Positions 1 to 8,346 of a stretch of DNA of 64,000 nucleotides are shown here, piece by piece (the stretch's first letter is position 1; every line of letters begins with the position of its first letter). The stretch spans positions 558,001 through 622,000 of the forward strand of contig CAVXFM010000015.1 in the NCBI GenBank assembly GCA_963760985.1. The letters are read 5' to 3'. This DNA comes from JACRDG01 sp963760985. Lineage in GTDB: Bacteria; Desulfobacterota; Desulfomonilia; Desulfomonilales; Desulfomonilaceae. The notes under the pieces were generated by a model, which did no database searches, was not told where the DNA came from, and was given only the letters and a program-made list of their open reading frames with translations. A program made the position numbers and the translations under genes.

Positions 1-576
1 CTCGCTGGCATGGACATAATGCAAAGTGCCTCCTCGACCGAGGTTCTTGTTGCCGGCTGAGTCGATTTGCAGCCGCGACGAGTGTGGTTCGAGATATTCC
101 ACGCATCGCAGGGTGTTTCTCGCCAAAGGCCGAGCCAGTCCCCGCGGGAGAAACCTATGGAACCTCCTGGTCATGGAGAAGATCGTGTGTGCGCTTTCCA
201 GCGAATGCGCTGCCACGAGCGCAGATCGATGCGCAAATCGGGTGATCAACGCGAAGATAAACGCCTCGATGAGCGTGGAGATGCCGAGCTGTCGGGATTT
301 GCAGCAGATGAACCGTCCGGGGATCTGCTTCTCCCGTCTTTCCAGGAGCTTGTGAAACACGGTTTCCTGGGAACGATTCATGATGAGCGACGTTTGCTCG
401 CCCTGTTTGTTGATGACGGTAAGGTTTTCCACGAAACTCTGCATGTCGAACGGTTCCTGCTGGCTCGTCTCGCACAGCAGTTCCACCTGAGCGGACAGTC
501 GTTCCAGACGGGCCTTTGACCGTCGCAGGCCCTTGTCGTCGGTTCGCGGGGCCTCGTTCGTGTCATCCCCGGACAT
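1..576 (-). CDS. terL: Phage terminase large subunit, N-terminal part (cut by window edge)
   Basis: The ATG lies at 576, one base beyond the stop of the upstream gene, and the frame is open for 192 codons to base 1, so the C-terminal part, including any nuclease domain, is outside the window. Residues 65-90 resemble the terminase adenine-binding segment (NRSQ, then a basic helix). It is followed by KSRQLGIST at about 93-101, the Walker-A-like ATPase motif of large terminases. The protein would translocate DNA into the prohead together with the small subunit and portal (family knowledge). Tight coupling to the preceding terS-like gene supports the call. In most phages terL precedes the portal; here it sits at the far end of the leftward transcript. 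Confidence 0.85.
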   Translation of the reverse strand, partial: MSGDDTNEAPRTDDKGLRRSKARLERLSAQVELLCETSQQEPFDMQSFVENLTVINKQGEQTSLIMNRSQETVFHKLLERREKQIPGRFICCKSRQLGISTLIEAFIFALITRFAHRSALVAAHSLESAHTIFSMTRRFHRFLPRGLARPLARNTLRCVEYLEPHSSRLQIDSAGNKNLGRGGTLHYVHASE

Positions 577-577
577 G

Positions 578-964
578 TCACTCCCCTGGCAAGGATGCGG
601 ATATGCCGGCTCTGGAAGCTGTCATAGCCTCAAGCTGGCGTTCCAGGTCGTCGATCCTCGCCGCGATGGCTGCGGCTTCTTCGGTTTTGAGTTTGGTTTC
701 CATCATGGCTCTTGCAGTGTTGATAAGCTTGTCGAGCATCTTGATGTGCTCCATGGATTCCTTGGATGCGGCCGGCACTTCCGCGATCAGGCGCATGACC
801 AGATCCAACGCGGATGACGGAGTCAGTCCTGCGAAGATGATCCCCTGCATTTGCTCGGCCAAAGACGGGTCGAACGTGGCAAGGGTGTGTGCGGTCCTCT
901 CCACGGATAGGTCCGGCGGTTGAGTGTCTGCATGTGCGGTCTTTTGTTTCTTTGTTGCAGGCAT
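578..964 (-). CDS. Small phage protein, probable terminase small subunit
   Basis: A 128-aa protein when started at the ATG at 964; an in-frame ATG at 1006 would add 14 basic residues. The N-terminus is basic and polar (KKQK). The middle is predicted helical. The C-terminal third (LKTEEAAAIAARIDDLERQ) looks like a coiled coil, as expected for an oligomerising small terminase. The stop codon is one base before the terL start, and terS directly upstream of terL is the usual arrangement. No helix-turn-helix signature is obvious, so the identification rests on size, coiled coil and position. Confidence 0.5.
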   Translation of the reverse strand: MPATKKQKTAHADTQPPDLSVERTAHTLATFDPSLAEQMQGIIFAGLTPSSALDLVMRLIAEVPAASKESMEHIKMLDKLINTARAMMETKLKTEEAAAIAARIDDLERQLEAMTASRAGISASLPGE

Positions 965-1158
965 GAGTCGTCTGCTCCGTTTTGCATGAAAGAATGAGAA
1001 GTTCATGGAGGGGAGCGCTGCACTGGAGTAATGCGGCTGGACGCGACCGTCCGGCTGCCGAGGATGGGCAGGAAAGAAGCTTATCTTGTGTGGGGGGAAA
1101 CTATTGGGTGGTGAAATCCTGAATCATGCTGATATCGTTTCGGGGATTTCAGTGGATG

Positions 1159-2356
1159 TCAGTGAGCGCAGTGAGCCGTATGCTCGCGCTCCATCTCCTC
1201 TCGGGTGAATTCATAATCCAACCTCGGCAGCACTATTCGGGCCGTTTCGCGTACCGCTTTGCTGCGATCCCGAGTGAGTTGGCGTACCCGTTCCCGCGCG
1301 GGTCCGTACCGAAGGAAACCCATTATGAACACAGCTCCGTCTCGCACCATATCGTCGGGGTCGTCCAATAACCTCATGACCTCTTCAGCGGCCTGCTTGG
1401 TGCCTATGAAACTCAAAGCCGTGGCAGCGCTCTTGCGCACCAGAGGGGTGTCGTGTGTGAGCAAACTGCTCAGATGTGGCCTTCTTTTTGGCAATCTCAG
1501 CCACGGCCCCGGCTGCAGAATGCCAAATGAAAGGATCGGGGTGATCGAATTTGCGGATAAGCGGGTCCACTGCCTGAGGGTCTCCCTTGTATCCGATTGC
1601 ATGAATCGTGTGCATGGTAACTTCTGGACGCTCAAGTTCTGCAAGGAGCGATTCCAAGGGTCGACTGGCCGTGGCACGTTTCCGTTCCAGCAAGTCTTCC
1701 GACCGGATGTCTGATTTCCACTGTAGCTTGTGAGAAGGAACGAGCACGCAGTTGGTCAGTTGAAGGTCAATGATGACTTGTTTGACTCGTTCCGTGACTA
1801 GAACATATTTTGGATATCCGTTGATGGTAAAGAAATCGGAGCCGTCCCAGTTTGCTTCGTCGACGATGATCCCGTGGCGAAAGGAGGAATACTGCAATAT
1901 GCCGGAACCTTCATCCTGATCTATGACCTGAATGCCCGATTCCGGAGCAGCGTCTCCGCCTTTACCCTTAATCACCAATTCCCATAGAGGAGGAATGACC
2001 AGGTCTTCTCTGCGCTTGCGACTCACTCGCTTGATTCTTTCCACCGTAACGGGACGAGCCTCAAACCCGTTGAAACCCGCGTGGGTGAAAAGAGACAAGA
2101 CACTTTCAGTCACCATACAGTTGCTGTACCACGTCCACACAAAATCCCCGACCTTGGGTGAAGGAAGTATGATGGTCAGATTTACCCGTGGCTCACCGAA
2201 AGGCCTGAGATTTCGGCGGAAGGACAATCCTCCTCTCTTAAGGCTCCATTCGGCCCTGCCGAATCTTCTCTCCCACTCTGGCAGGCCGTAAATCTGATGA
2301 CGCTTAGCCGGTCGTGGGGATTGTAGGCGGTAAAAGAGTTTTTCATTTAATTCCAT
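1159..2356 (-). CDS. SitI6-like (double-CXXCG family) immunity protein with HEAT repeats, frameshifted
   Basis: Two overlapping frames make one protein. The first (ATG at 2356) carries about 250 residues resembling the double-CXXCG immunity family of myxobacterial Sit toxins: GDFVWTWYSNC, a WDGSDFF segment, VLVTERV and LTNCVLVP near the end. The paired CXXC cysteines typical of that family are absent. HEAT-like repeats follow (DPLIRKFDHPDPFIW), then the frame breaks near 1485. The second frame continues HEAT repeats to the stop at 1159 (DDMVRDGAVFIMGFL, KAVRETARIVL). Removing one A from the AAAAA run restores continuity. The start overlaps the end of the toxin gene by 14 bases, the usual toxin-immunity layout. 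The HEAT extension is unusual for this family. Confidence 0.65.
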
Positions 2357-2876
2357 ATTTCTTTTTCATTTGCTCCAACTTTTGCTTGACTCGATCCTGG
2401 TGGGCCTTGGAATTCTCAGGGGGATTATCCTCGATAAACTCATTCCATTCACTATTCCAATCCCCGCCTCGCCCCTTTCCGGTGTGCACGCCATCAGGCT
2501 TGAGCCGATGGTCGGCTGCCCGCATTATGCTCAAGAAATCCTCGATTTTCAAGCCCGAGTGGAGGAAATATCTCACGAATTCCCTTGGAAGACCATGGTG
2601 ACGCTCAAGGGCATTCCGATCTATGATTAGTGGATTGTTCTGAAGGAGTGCATCGATCCATCGGAAGAACTCCTGGGCCATCTCTCGCGGCCACCGGGAG
2701 AGTTCATCCGTGGTGGGCAGCCTCGGCATGAACGCGCCACCCAAAGAGCCGCCTTGCCCGTAACCTGCCAATAGGCCCAGGTTTTGACTGTTTCTCGGTG
2801 AGTCGGCATCAATGTCCAAGTACCGCCTCACCGCCTTCAATAATTTGGCAGCCGGCCCGGTGACGTAGCCGAACAC
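2343..2876 (-). CDS. SitA6/TIGR02269-type toxin C-terminal module, N-terminally truncated
   Basis: A 177-aa ORF starting at a GTG at 2876. A glycine-rich linker (GYGQGGSLGGAF, about residues 38-49) leads into a C-terminal domain with HHGLPREF (93-100), DHRLKPDGVH (122-131) and GGDWNSEWNEF (137-147). This histidine/tryptophan pattern matches the TIGR02269/SitA6 family of polymorphic toxins, thought to be nucleases (family knowledge; activity here is inferred). Coding-like sequence continues upstream without an ATG to an in-frame stop at 3000-3002. The secretion/lipoprotein N-terminus is therefore missing and this looks like an orphan toxin tip. The immunity gene overlaps its 3' end. Both sit as cargo between terminase and structural genes. 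Confidence 0.6.
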   Translation of the reverse strand: MFGYVTGPAAKLLKAVRRYLDIDADSPRNSQNLGLLAGYGQGGSLGGAFMPRLPTTDELSRWPREMAQEFFRWIDALLQNNPLIIDRNALERHHGLPREFVRYFLHSGLKIEDFLSIMRAADHRLKPDGVHTGKGRGGDWNSEWNEFIEDNPPENSKAHQDRVKQKLEQMKKKYGIK

Positions 2877-2999
2877 AGGGTCAACATGTGCGTAAGGGTC
2901 TTTTGCAGAAACCTTGCCTTCATCGTCATGGTGTGCGTATTTCGCTCGGGTTCTTGTTCCCGCACTGTGCGTGCGGTATTCCGGGTGGGTGTCGAATTT

Positions 3000-3713
3000 T
3001 CAGCGTTTGACGTGTTTTCAGAAGTACTGACAATACCTAAGGATTACCGGTTAGCTGACCAACATCATAGGGAAAGGCTTCGTTACCAATAGTGACTGAC
3101 TTTCCCCGAATCTGACCAACTGACGCTTTGGACGGACACCAAACCGCAGACTGCTGGAACACTTACCATCTCTCTTGCCTGAAGTTCCTCTGCAAAATAC
3201 TGAGAAAGTAGCGTGATTCAGGTGGACTAGACCTCCTGACGGCTTCATAATGTAGTCACGACAAATGTCGTTTTTTGCTTGACTTTTGTGACGCCATATT
3301 GTCTGGAGGCTCGCCATGTCATATGGTGCTGACTTTACATTGCACTTACCAGGACAGCCGAAACATCATGTAATATCGAGCTGTTGAGATGCTTGTAGAC
3401 ACGAACGGTAATGGGTTCGCGAGGTTTTGCACCGTAATGACAGCGGGTTACCTTGCTTCCTCTGCGGAACTTCTGCTTAAAATTCGCATGATATCAGGTC
3501 GTGCTCATCCCTCCGTGTCTCCGATTGTTCTCCTCGAAAGGTTGGAACAAAAATAAACCGTTCGATGAATCGAAGAAATTATTACTGGCTGCAGTGAAAA
3601 TTCTCGTGACCCACCTGACATTTTTTCCACATTGACGCCGAGGTTGGAATTAGATAGATTCTGTGCAAAAGCTGATGGACGGTGAGAACATAATTTTGTT
3701 TTGGGGGTATGGA
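3000..3713. other. About 700 bases without a recognisable gene
   Basis: Only short, non-convincing ORFs occur on either strand. The bases look richer in A and T than the flanking prophage. The left end holds an in-frame stop just upstream of the truncated toxin module. This may be the scar of an insertion that removed the toxin N-terminus, but no transposase remnant or inverted repeat was recognised. Confidence 0.4.
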
Positions 3714-4748
3714 ATGAAGCGTAACGTCGCACTGTGGTTATGCTTGGCCGTCGCCGTGGCGTGGCCCGCTAAGTGTCTCAGTTGGGATCTCCCTGCCGTA
3801 GTATCGGATTACATTGCAGGAAGGGCCTCAGGATGTTCCCTAAGCTGCGCGGAACCAGGTATTTGGGCCGGATATTCAGAAAGCAGGCGGGGATTTAGAG
3901 TGAGCACAACGCATGAGTCCATTGATGGAGCCGCCGCTCTATCTCAGGAGTTTGTTGCCAATATAAAGGGGACCTGGGTCGGGGGCGTGCTGCCCCTCGC
4001 TTCGGGGTGCTCTGCATCGCTCACCATAGCCGGTGCATGCCTGGTTCCATCAGGCTTTGCTCTGGATCAAGAGGAGGGAAGCGCTAATCCCGACTTCTCG
4101 GGGCCCCAAAGATGGTTTAACACTAAGGTGAATTCCTATTTTCTTGAAACACAAGGAATCTACAGGCTTTCAGAGGCTTGCGGCTTAGTAGGGGGGTTCC
4201 GTTGGGATGTTGTCAGTCTAAGGCTTTCGCATCCGGACGTTCAGACCTTCACGTACCAGGATAGTCCCGGCTGGGAAGGCGACATTACGGTGACCTCATA
4301 CGAACCATACGTGGGATTAGAGGTGGTCCGAGGTTCCGAACTGACCGGACGGCTCAGAATGCAGCTCGTTGGCTTTCCCGCTCTCTTTGGTAATGTTCGT
4401 TTTGGAGATTCCTTTCCGAACTCATCAGCACCGCCACGCGGTGTTGCCAGATACCAATCGAAAGCTCGGTCGTTCAAGAAAGGATATTTTGGGGAAATGC
4501 TCGCGGATTACAGCTGGGGGGTTTCGAGCTCAAGCCGAATTGGGCTTTTGGGACGGCTTGCTTTTTTTCACGGAATCTCGAATGGATCTACTGAGCGCTT
4601 GGCAAACGATCCTTTCCAGCCTGACGCACCGATCGGATCGGTCCCAGCAGACGTAGATTATGATAGGTGCATTGCTATCGTTGGTGGAACTTTCAGGTAC
4701 GGCTTTCAATATGCCTTTTTGACACGTTGGCTTCAGCTTGAACGATGA
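3714..4748 (+). CDS. Exported, probable outer-membrane beta-barrel protein of unknown function
   Basis: A 344-aa protein started at the ATG at 3714, preferred over 3663 because it puts a clean signal peptide at the N-terminus (MKRNVALWLCLAVAVAWPAKC, cleavage likely near residue 20). The mature part is rich in aromatic and glycine residues in alternating patterns (GYFGEMLADYSWGVSS, GGTFRYGFQYAFLTRW), and its last strand is close to the C-terminus. This suggests a porin- or omptin-like barrel, but no catalytic motif was identified. It is on the opposite strand to the phage genes and is probably a lysogenic-conversion cargo gene. Its stop overlaps the start of the next ORF (ATGA). Confidence 0.55.
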   Translation: MKRNVALWLCLAVAVAWPAKCLSWDLPAVVSDYIAGRASGCSLSCAEPGIWAGYSESRRGFRVSTTHESIDGAAALSQEFVANIKGTWVGGVLPLASGCSASLTIAGACLVPSGFALDQEEGSANPDFSGPQRWFNTKVNSYFLETQGIYRLSEACGLVGGFRWDVVSLRLSHPDVQTFTYQDSPGWEGDITVTSYEPYVGLEVVRGSELTGRLRMQLVGFPALFGNVRFGDSFPNSSAPPRGVARYQSKARSFKKGYFGEMLADYSWGVSSSSRIGLLGRLAFFHGISNGSTERLANDPFQPDAPIGSVPADVDYDRCIAIVGGTFRYGFQYAFLTRWLQLER

Positions 4749-5224
4749 TCGGAGACAGGCCTCCTCTTGAGGGCAAGGGCCTCATTGACGACAAAGCGAA
4801 CCGCGACGTGTTCCGTATCCCTAAGTTCACCGTGGAGCGCCATTGCTTCGCTCCGGTTTCTTTTGCTAAACGTAGTCCTCGATGCCCAATCGCGATGCTT
4901 CACATGAGCGGGATCGTCTCCGGTCCTGATGGCTGGGTGTCGCCGCTGGGGGACAGCACGCGTATCATTGTGAAAGGACTGTCCAAGAAGCAAGCAGCAT
5001 TCGTAACAATTTCCGATAAACGATCGGGGGCGCTTTCTTTCAGTGCCTTTTCTCACCAATTGTACCAACGATTGACGATTCTTGATTACGGCGCTTTGCC
5101 GCACAATCGCATCCCATGTTTGTCGGACGTGAAAGATATCAGGTTGCTCCTTGGTCATGTTGTGCCTTCGGAGATGACCGACCGGAAAAGTAATACCTCG
5201 TCGGCAAAAAAACGCTCGCAATGA
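4745..5224 (+). CDS. Unrecognised ORF coupled to the outer-membrane-like gene
   Basis: A 159-aa ORF whose ATG overlaps the stop of the preceding gene (ATGA at 4745-4748), suggesting translational coupling. The sequence is basic and serine-rich with a lysine/serine C-terminal tail and no signal peptide, membrane segment or known motif. An ORF of similar length (4733-5221) occupies the opposite strand, so the coding strand is not certain. The start-stop overlap and more ordinary-looking codons favour the plus strand. Confidence 0.3.
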   Translation: MIGDRPPLEGKGLIDDKANRDVFRIPKFTVERHCFAPVSFAKRSPRCPIAMLHMSGIVSGPDGWVSPLGDSTRIIVKGLSKKQAAFVTISDKRSGALSFSAFSHQLYQRLTILDYGALPHNRIPCLSDVKDIRLLLGHVVPSEMTDRKSNTSSAKKRSQ

Positions 5225-5274
5225 TGTGGCGAGGAAGCCACGCTCCCCGCCACGCGAAGTGCTTTCAGGGGGGA

Positions 5275-5625
5275 TCAGTCGTCGTCATCTTCATCATCAT
5301 CGTCATCGTCGAAGTCCGGGGTCTCCAGCCCGTATCGGTAGCAATCGAGTATTTCCGGATTGCTCGCGAGGAAGTGGTGCACGAACAGCGCAATCCAGCG
5401 GGCTTGCGCCTCATCCGTGGTCCCCAGGATGTCCTGCTGCGCAATATGTGCGACTTCGTGCCACACGGTGCTCAACGCGAGCCCCATGTCCAGATGAGGA
5501 TCCAGGTAAATCGCTCCTTCGCGATAGGAAGCAAGCCCCAGCACGCCTTCGAGATTGTGGATCGGGGAGATGTTGCGCACATCGTACGTGCGCCCGAATA
5601 TGACCAGTTCGTCGGGAATCTGCAT
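5275..5625 (-). CDS. Small HExxH metallopeptidase-like prophage protein with acidic tail
   Basis: The ATG at 5625 is chosen because AAGGAG lies 8 bases upstream. The 116-aa protein contains HEVAH at residues 56-60, a zinc-binding and catalytic motif of gluzincin/SprT-like peptidases, followed by a helical region. It ends in a run of 12 aspartates and glutamates. Similar small peptidase-like proteins occur in phage accessory regions, where their role is unknown. The acidic tail may mimic DNA or bind basic proteins (inference). Confidence 0.6.
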   Translation of the reverse strand: MQIPDELVIFGRTYDVRNISPIHNLEGVLGLASYREGAIYLDPHLDMGLALSTVWHEVAHIAQQDILGTTDEAQARWIALFVHHFLASNPEILDCYRYGLETPDFDDDDDDEDDDD

Positions 5626-5896
5626 GAGGGTTCTCCTTGACGGGACAGGTGATGGATGAAAAAACAGGGCGTGGCGGAGAGCAGGAGGCGAAGGACACCA
5701 CGCCCCGAGGGAGGAGCGCACGACGACTCATGAGAGGCATTGGCGCCGAAACCCGCAGCCTCGCATGTTTCGTGTGCAGGGCAGGTTTTGGGGAGCAGCC
5801 ACTCAGAGCGGGTGCGATCTGTGACTGCGACACACAGTTCTTTTGAGGAAAGGAATTCTTTTGTGAATCTCGCATGCCATAAAGGCCTGGAACGGC

Positions 5897-6088
5897 TTAC
5901 ACTGCCTCTTCCCACTCGCCCCAGTAAAACGGTTCCATTTCCTGGTATCGTTCCGACCACTGGTGCCATACTCCTTGAGCGCACCAGTGTGTGTCAGGCT
6001 CCTCAATGGGGACCGATGCGGGGTTCAGGCGACACTGACCGCGTTGCAGTTTGATGCAGTTGCTGCACACCATGGCAGCTCGTTTCAT
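5897..6088 (-). CDS. Small cysteine-rich prophage protein
   Basis: A 63-aa protein from the ATG at 6088, placed just after a GGAGAT ribosome-binding site; the upstream in-frame ATG at 6112 has no good site. Cysteines occur as CSNC near the N-terminus, then CRLN and WCAQG, suggesting one small zinc site. The C-terminal half is rich in tryptophan and glutamate. It lies in the leftward cluster of small phage genes. Function unknown. Confidence 0.5.
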   Translation of the reverse strand: MKRAAMVCSNCIKLQRGQCRLNPASVPIEEPDTHWCAQGVWHQWSERYQEMEPFYWGEWEEAV

Positions 6089-6125
6089 GGGAATCTCCTT
6101 TCGTACAAGCACACGGTTCTGCCTT

Positions 6126-6503
6126 TCAGCGCGATACCAGCAAACGGCGCCAGTCCTGTTCCATGAGCATCACGTTGGGATCTGCGAGTTGTTGGCGGAG
6201 GCGATTCTTCTGCACCGCGAGACGGCGCTCCCGGTTCGATGCGCGACCGCGGTCCGCGTGGGCTCGGACATCTTCGTCGGACATGAGATGCGGGCACGGT
6301 TCGGGCAAAAAGCAGGTGACATAGTCCGCGTTCATGCGCGGGAAAGGCTCGATTTCGCCGTTAAAGTGAATGATGTACCTGCTGGTTCGTGTCTGGTACG
6401 CGTGACACGCCTCGGGAGTGATCTTGCAACCCCATCGGCAATCGATGAGCCGAAGGGCGTGAGTCTCTTTCCACTGATCTGCCGTAAGGGGTGCGCTCTT
6501 CAT
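6126..6503 (-). CDS. Hypothetical prophage protein with scattered cysteines
   Basis: A 125-aa ORF whose ATG overlaps the stop of the upstream gene by 4 bases (6500-6503), an operon-like junction. Cysteines occur at CRWGC, EACHAY, VTCF and EPCPH, so it may bind a metal. The C-terminal part is basic and helical (RASNRERRLAVQKNRLRQQ). No family was recognised. Its place in a run of small leftward genes suggests an accessory phage role. Confidence 0.5.
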   Translation of the reverse strand: MKSAPLTADQWKETHALRLIDCRWGCKITPEACHAYQTRTSRYIIHFNGEIEPFPRMNADYVTCFLPEPCPHLMSDEDVRAHADRGRASNRERRLAVQKNRLRQQLADPNVMLMEQDWRRLLVSR

Positions 6504-6730
6504 TGCACCAACTCCTGGGCTGTGGCCCGCGGCTCTCGCCAGTCGTACGGAATGTCCAGGTGAATCCGTAGCCTGCGCATGGGAGCGAGCAGACCGAATT
6601 CCATGGAATCCAGCAGTTTGTCAGCCTCAGGATCCTCAAGCGTCTCCACATGGGCACGGACGACCGAAAGTTGCTCGTGGAGCTTGTTGAACGCGTTGGA
6701 TATCAATTTGCGATGATTGACCTCTTGCAT
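6500..6730 (-). CDS. Small helical prophage protein
   Basis: A 76-aa protein from the ATG at 6730 (MQEVNHRKLISNAFNKL), which has GGAGG shortly upstream; the longer in-frame start at 6823 reads through poorly coding-like residues. The first 50 residues are predicted helical. It is the first gene of the small leftward cluster and is translationally coupled to the 125-aa gene. Function unknown. Confidence 0.45.
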   Translation of the reverse strand: MQEVNHRKLISNAFNKLHEQLSVVRAHVETLEDPEADKLLDSMEFGLLAPMRRLRIHLDIPYDWREPRATAQELVQ

Positions 6731-7071
6731 GGCACGCCTCCTCTCAGCGCGGGAATGGAACGGGGGAAACAGAGTTTTTCGGATTACAGATCCGGTGACT
6801 TGCCAGGCGGAACTGCGAAGCATCCGGCTTCAGGCACTTAACCTTACAGATTAAGTGCGTCGTACCAGCGGATGAGCACACATCCCGCTTGCGGTCAGCA
6901 AGATACCGACAAGCATTGCCTGGAGAACTTATGTTCTCTGTTTGCCCCATGGGACCATAATTAACCTGCCTTGTCAACTCTAAAGGAGGAAGTCGCGCAG
7001 GATCGGCTCAGGGAGCACTCTCCACGGCCTTAGATAGGTGAACTCCCATGACCTGGAGGGGCACAACGAAC
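6731..7071. other. Intergenic stretch without a supported gene
   Basis: Short ORFs here lack coding character. The right part (about 7014-7043) carries a fragment matching the end of the family B repeats (CTTAGATAGGTGAAC-like), directly before a complete family A element. Confidence 0.4.
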
Positions 7072-7188
7072 TATGAAAATGGCTCCCTGTCCAGCCACCA
7101 GCGGGAGCTGGCAAGTGCTTGGGGATGGGGGTTTGGGGGGAAGGCCCTTCTTGAGAGAAGGGCCTTCCCCCCAAAATGCATTTTCATA
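7072..7188. repeat. Family A palindromic repeat, copy 1
   Basis: Bounded by inverted TATGAAAATG and TGCATTTTCATA. It contains a perfect 17-bp stem (7135-7151 pairing with 7156-7172, loop TGAG). Similar copies lie at 19443-19568, 31421-31528 and, inverted, 37020-37145. It is immediately downstream of the virion gene ending at 7310 and could also end transcription. Confidence 0.8.
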
Positions 7189-7309
7189 GGACGCGAATCA
7201 ATATGAGATTCCCCAGCGGTCGCAGGACATCTCACGTGGGTGCAGAGGAATTGGCTGATGGCCATAAGAACTCGGACAGAAAATCAGGGAACCGAAGCGA
7301 ATGAGAGAA

Positions 7310-8261
7310 TCATCGGGTGGAAGACTTCTTGCTCGTAGTAAAACTGGGGAGTTTTGACAGGAGATTTGCGCCTTGCCGATTGGCCACCTCACTCACGCCG
7401 GTGGGCATCGATTTAAGCCGAGACCACGTATTTTGCTGCGCGTTGAGCGCGTCGATGGCCCTTTGGCGATCTTGCTCTTCCCACATGTTGCGCTTACGCT
7501 GCATTTCCAATTGCTGGCGCAGATTTTCCAGCTCCAACTCGGTCTTGGGATTCAGGGGATCCGGGACGGACCGTGCAGCCGACGAGACCGAGGGGACCTT
7601 TGCAAATAACCCTTGTGCTTGAGTGGCTCGAGCGAGACTTCGCGCAGGTGCTTGCCGGTGCCAATCCACATCCCCGCGCCAGTCGTCGCGCGTGGCAGAG
7701 CCTACTTGGTTCTGCCAATTGGCCTGATTGGAGAGGTAGCTTTGTTGCAATCCCAGGAGGTTTTCCAGATGCTTGATGCTGTTACCCAGTTGATCGGACT
7801 GGGCGCCTTTTACGTATTTGCCGTAATTCATGGCTTCTCCAAATCGATCGGTGTAGTCGCGCGCGAGCGTGCTCAACGCTTGGTGGTGAAGACTCGACTC
7901 CAGGGGAGCACCTCCGACGACATTGGCACCTCCCCGCTTGATTCCTGCCGACGCAGCCCGGCGCACGTACTCGTCGACCACCTTCCGTTCGCCGCCCAGG
8001 GTCTGAGCCAGGTATTGCTTTACCGCGGAGTCGGTCGGTCGGGCCACGAACGATCCGGAACGGTTTGTCAGGTGGTTCACACGATCGTACAGGGGAGCTA
8101 TTGCGGATTGGAGTTCTCTGGCAGGCGCAGCAAACGGATTCGTCCCGTATGCGTTGCGATAATCGAAGTTCGAGTACGAAAAGTTTTTCTTTCCGTACCG
8201 GCGCGTAATCCTCAGCCCTTATGCGGGGGCTACCCCCGTAATCTGCGTGAGCGAATTGCAT
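7310..8261 (-). CDS. Phage virion-associated protein, probably frameshifted near its start
   Basis: A 256-aa ORF from 8080 is open, but coding-like sequence extends upstream in the same frame (FDYRNAYGTNPFAAPAREL) to about 8200. The only ATG with a good ribosome-binding site (AAGGAGG before 8261) is in another frame. A one-base change in the A-rich run near 8190 joins them. The protein is rich in alanine, glutamine and asparagine, with a long predicted coiled coil near the C-terminus (LELENLRQQLEMQRKR). It follows the nozzle gene by about 85 bases. Its composition resembles podoviral internal or ejection proteins, but no motif proves this. Confidence 0.5.
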
Positions 8262-8346
8262 ATTTCCTCCTTTTCGATCTGCGGAACAAGGTTCGGATTC
8301 TGAGGGTACCGACTATCCCCGAATCCGGGAGACAGCACGTTTTATG

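Noticed and set aside
1480..1492. Programmed ribosomal frameshift in the immunity gene
   Set aside because: The needed shift is +1 at a simple A run with no obvious slippery heptamer or stimulatory structure, and many similar breaks occur in unrelated genes. An indel is simpler.
4733..5221. Minus-strand ORF of 162 codons opposite the 159-aa ORF
   Set aside because: No recognised motif, and the plus-strand ORF has a start-stop overlap with its neighbour. The choice remains uncertain.
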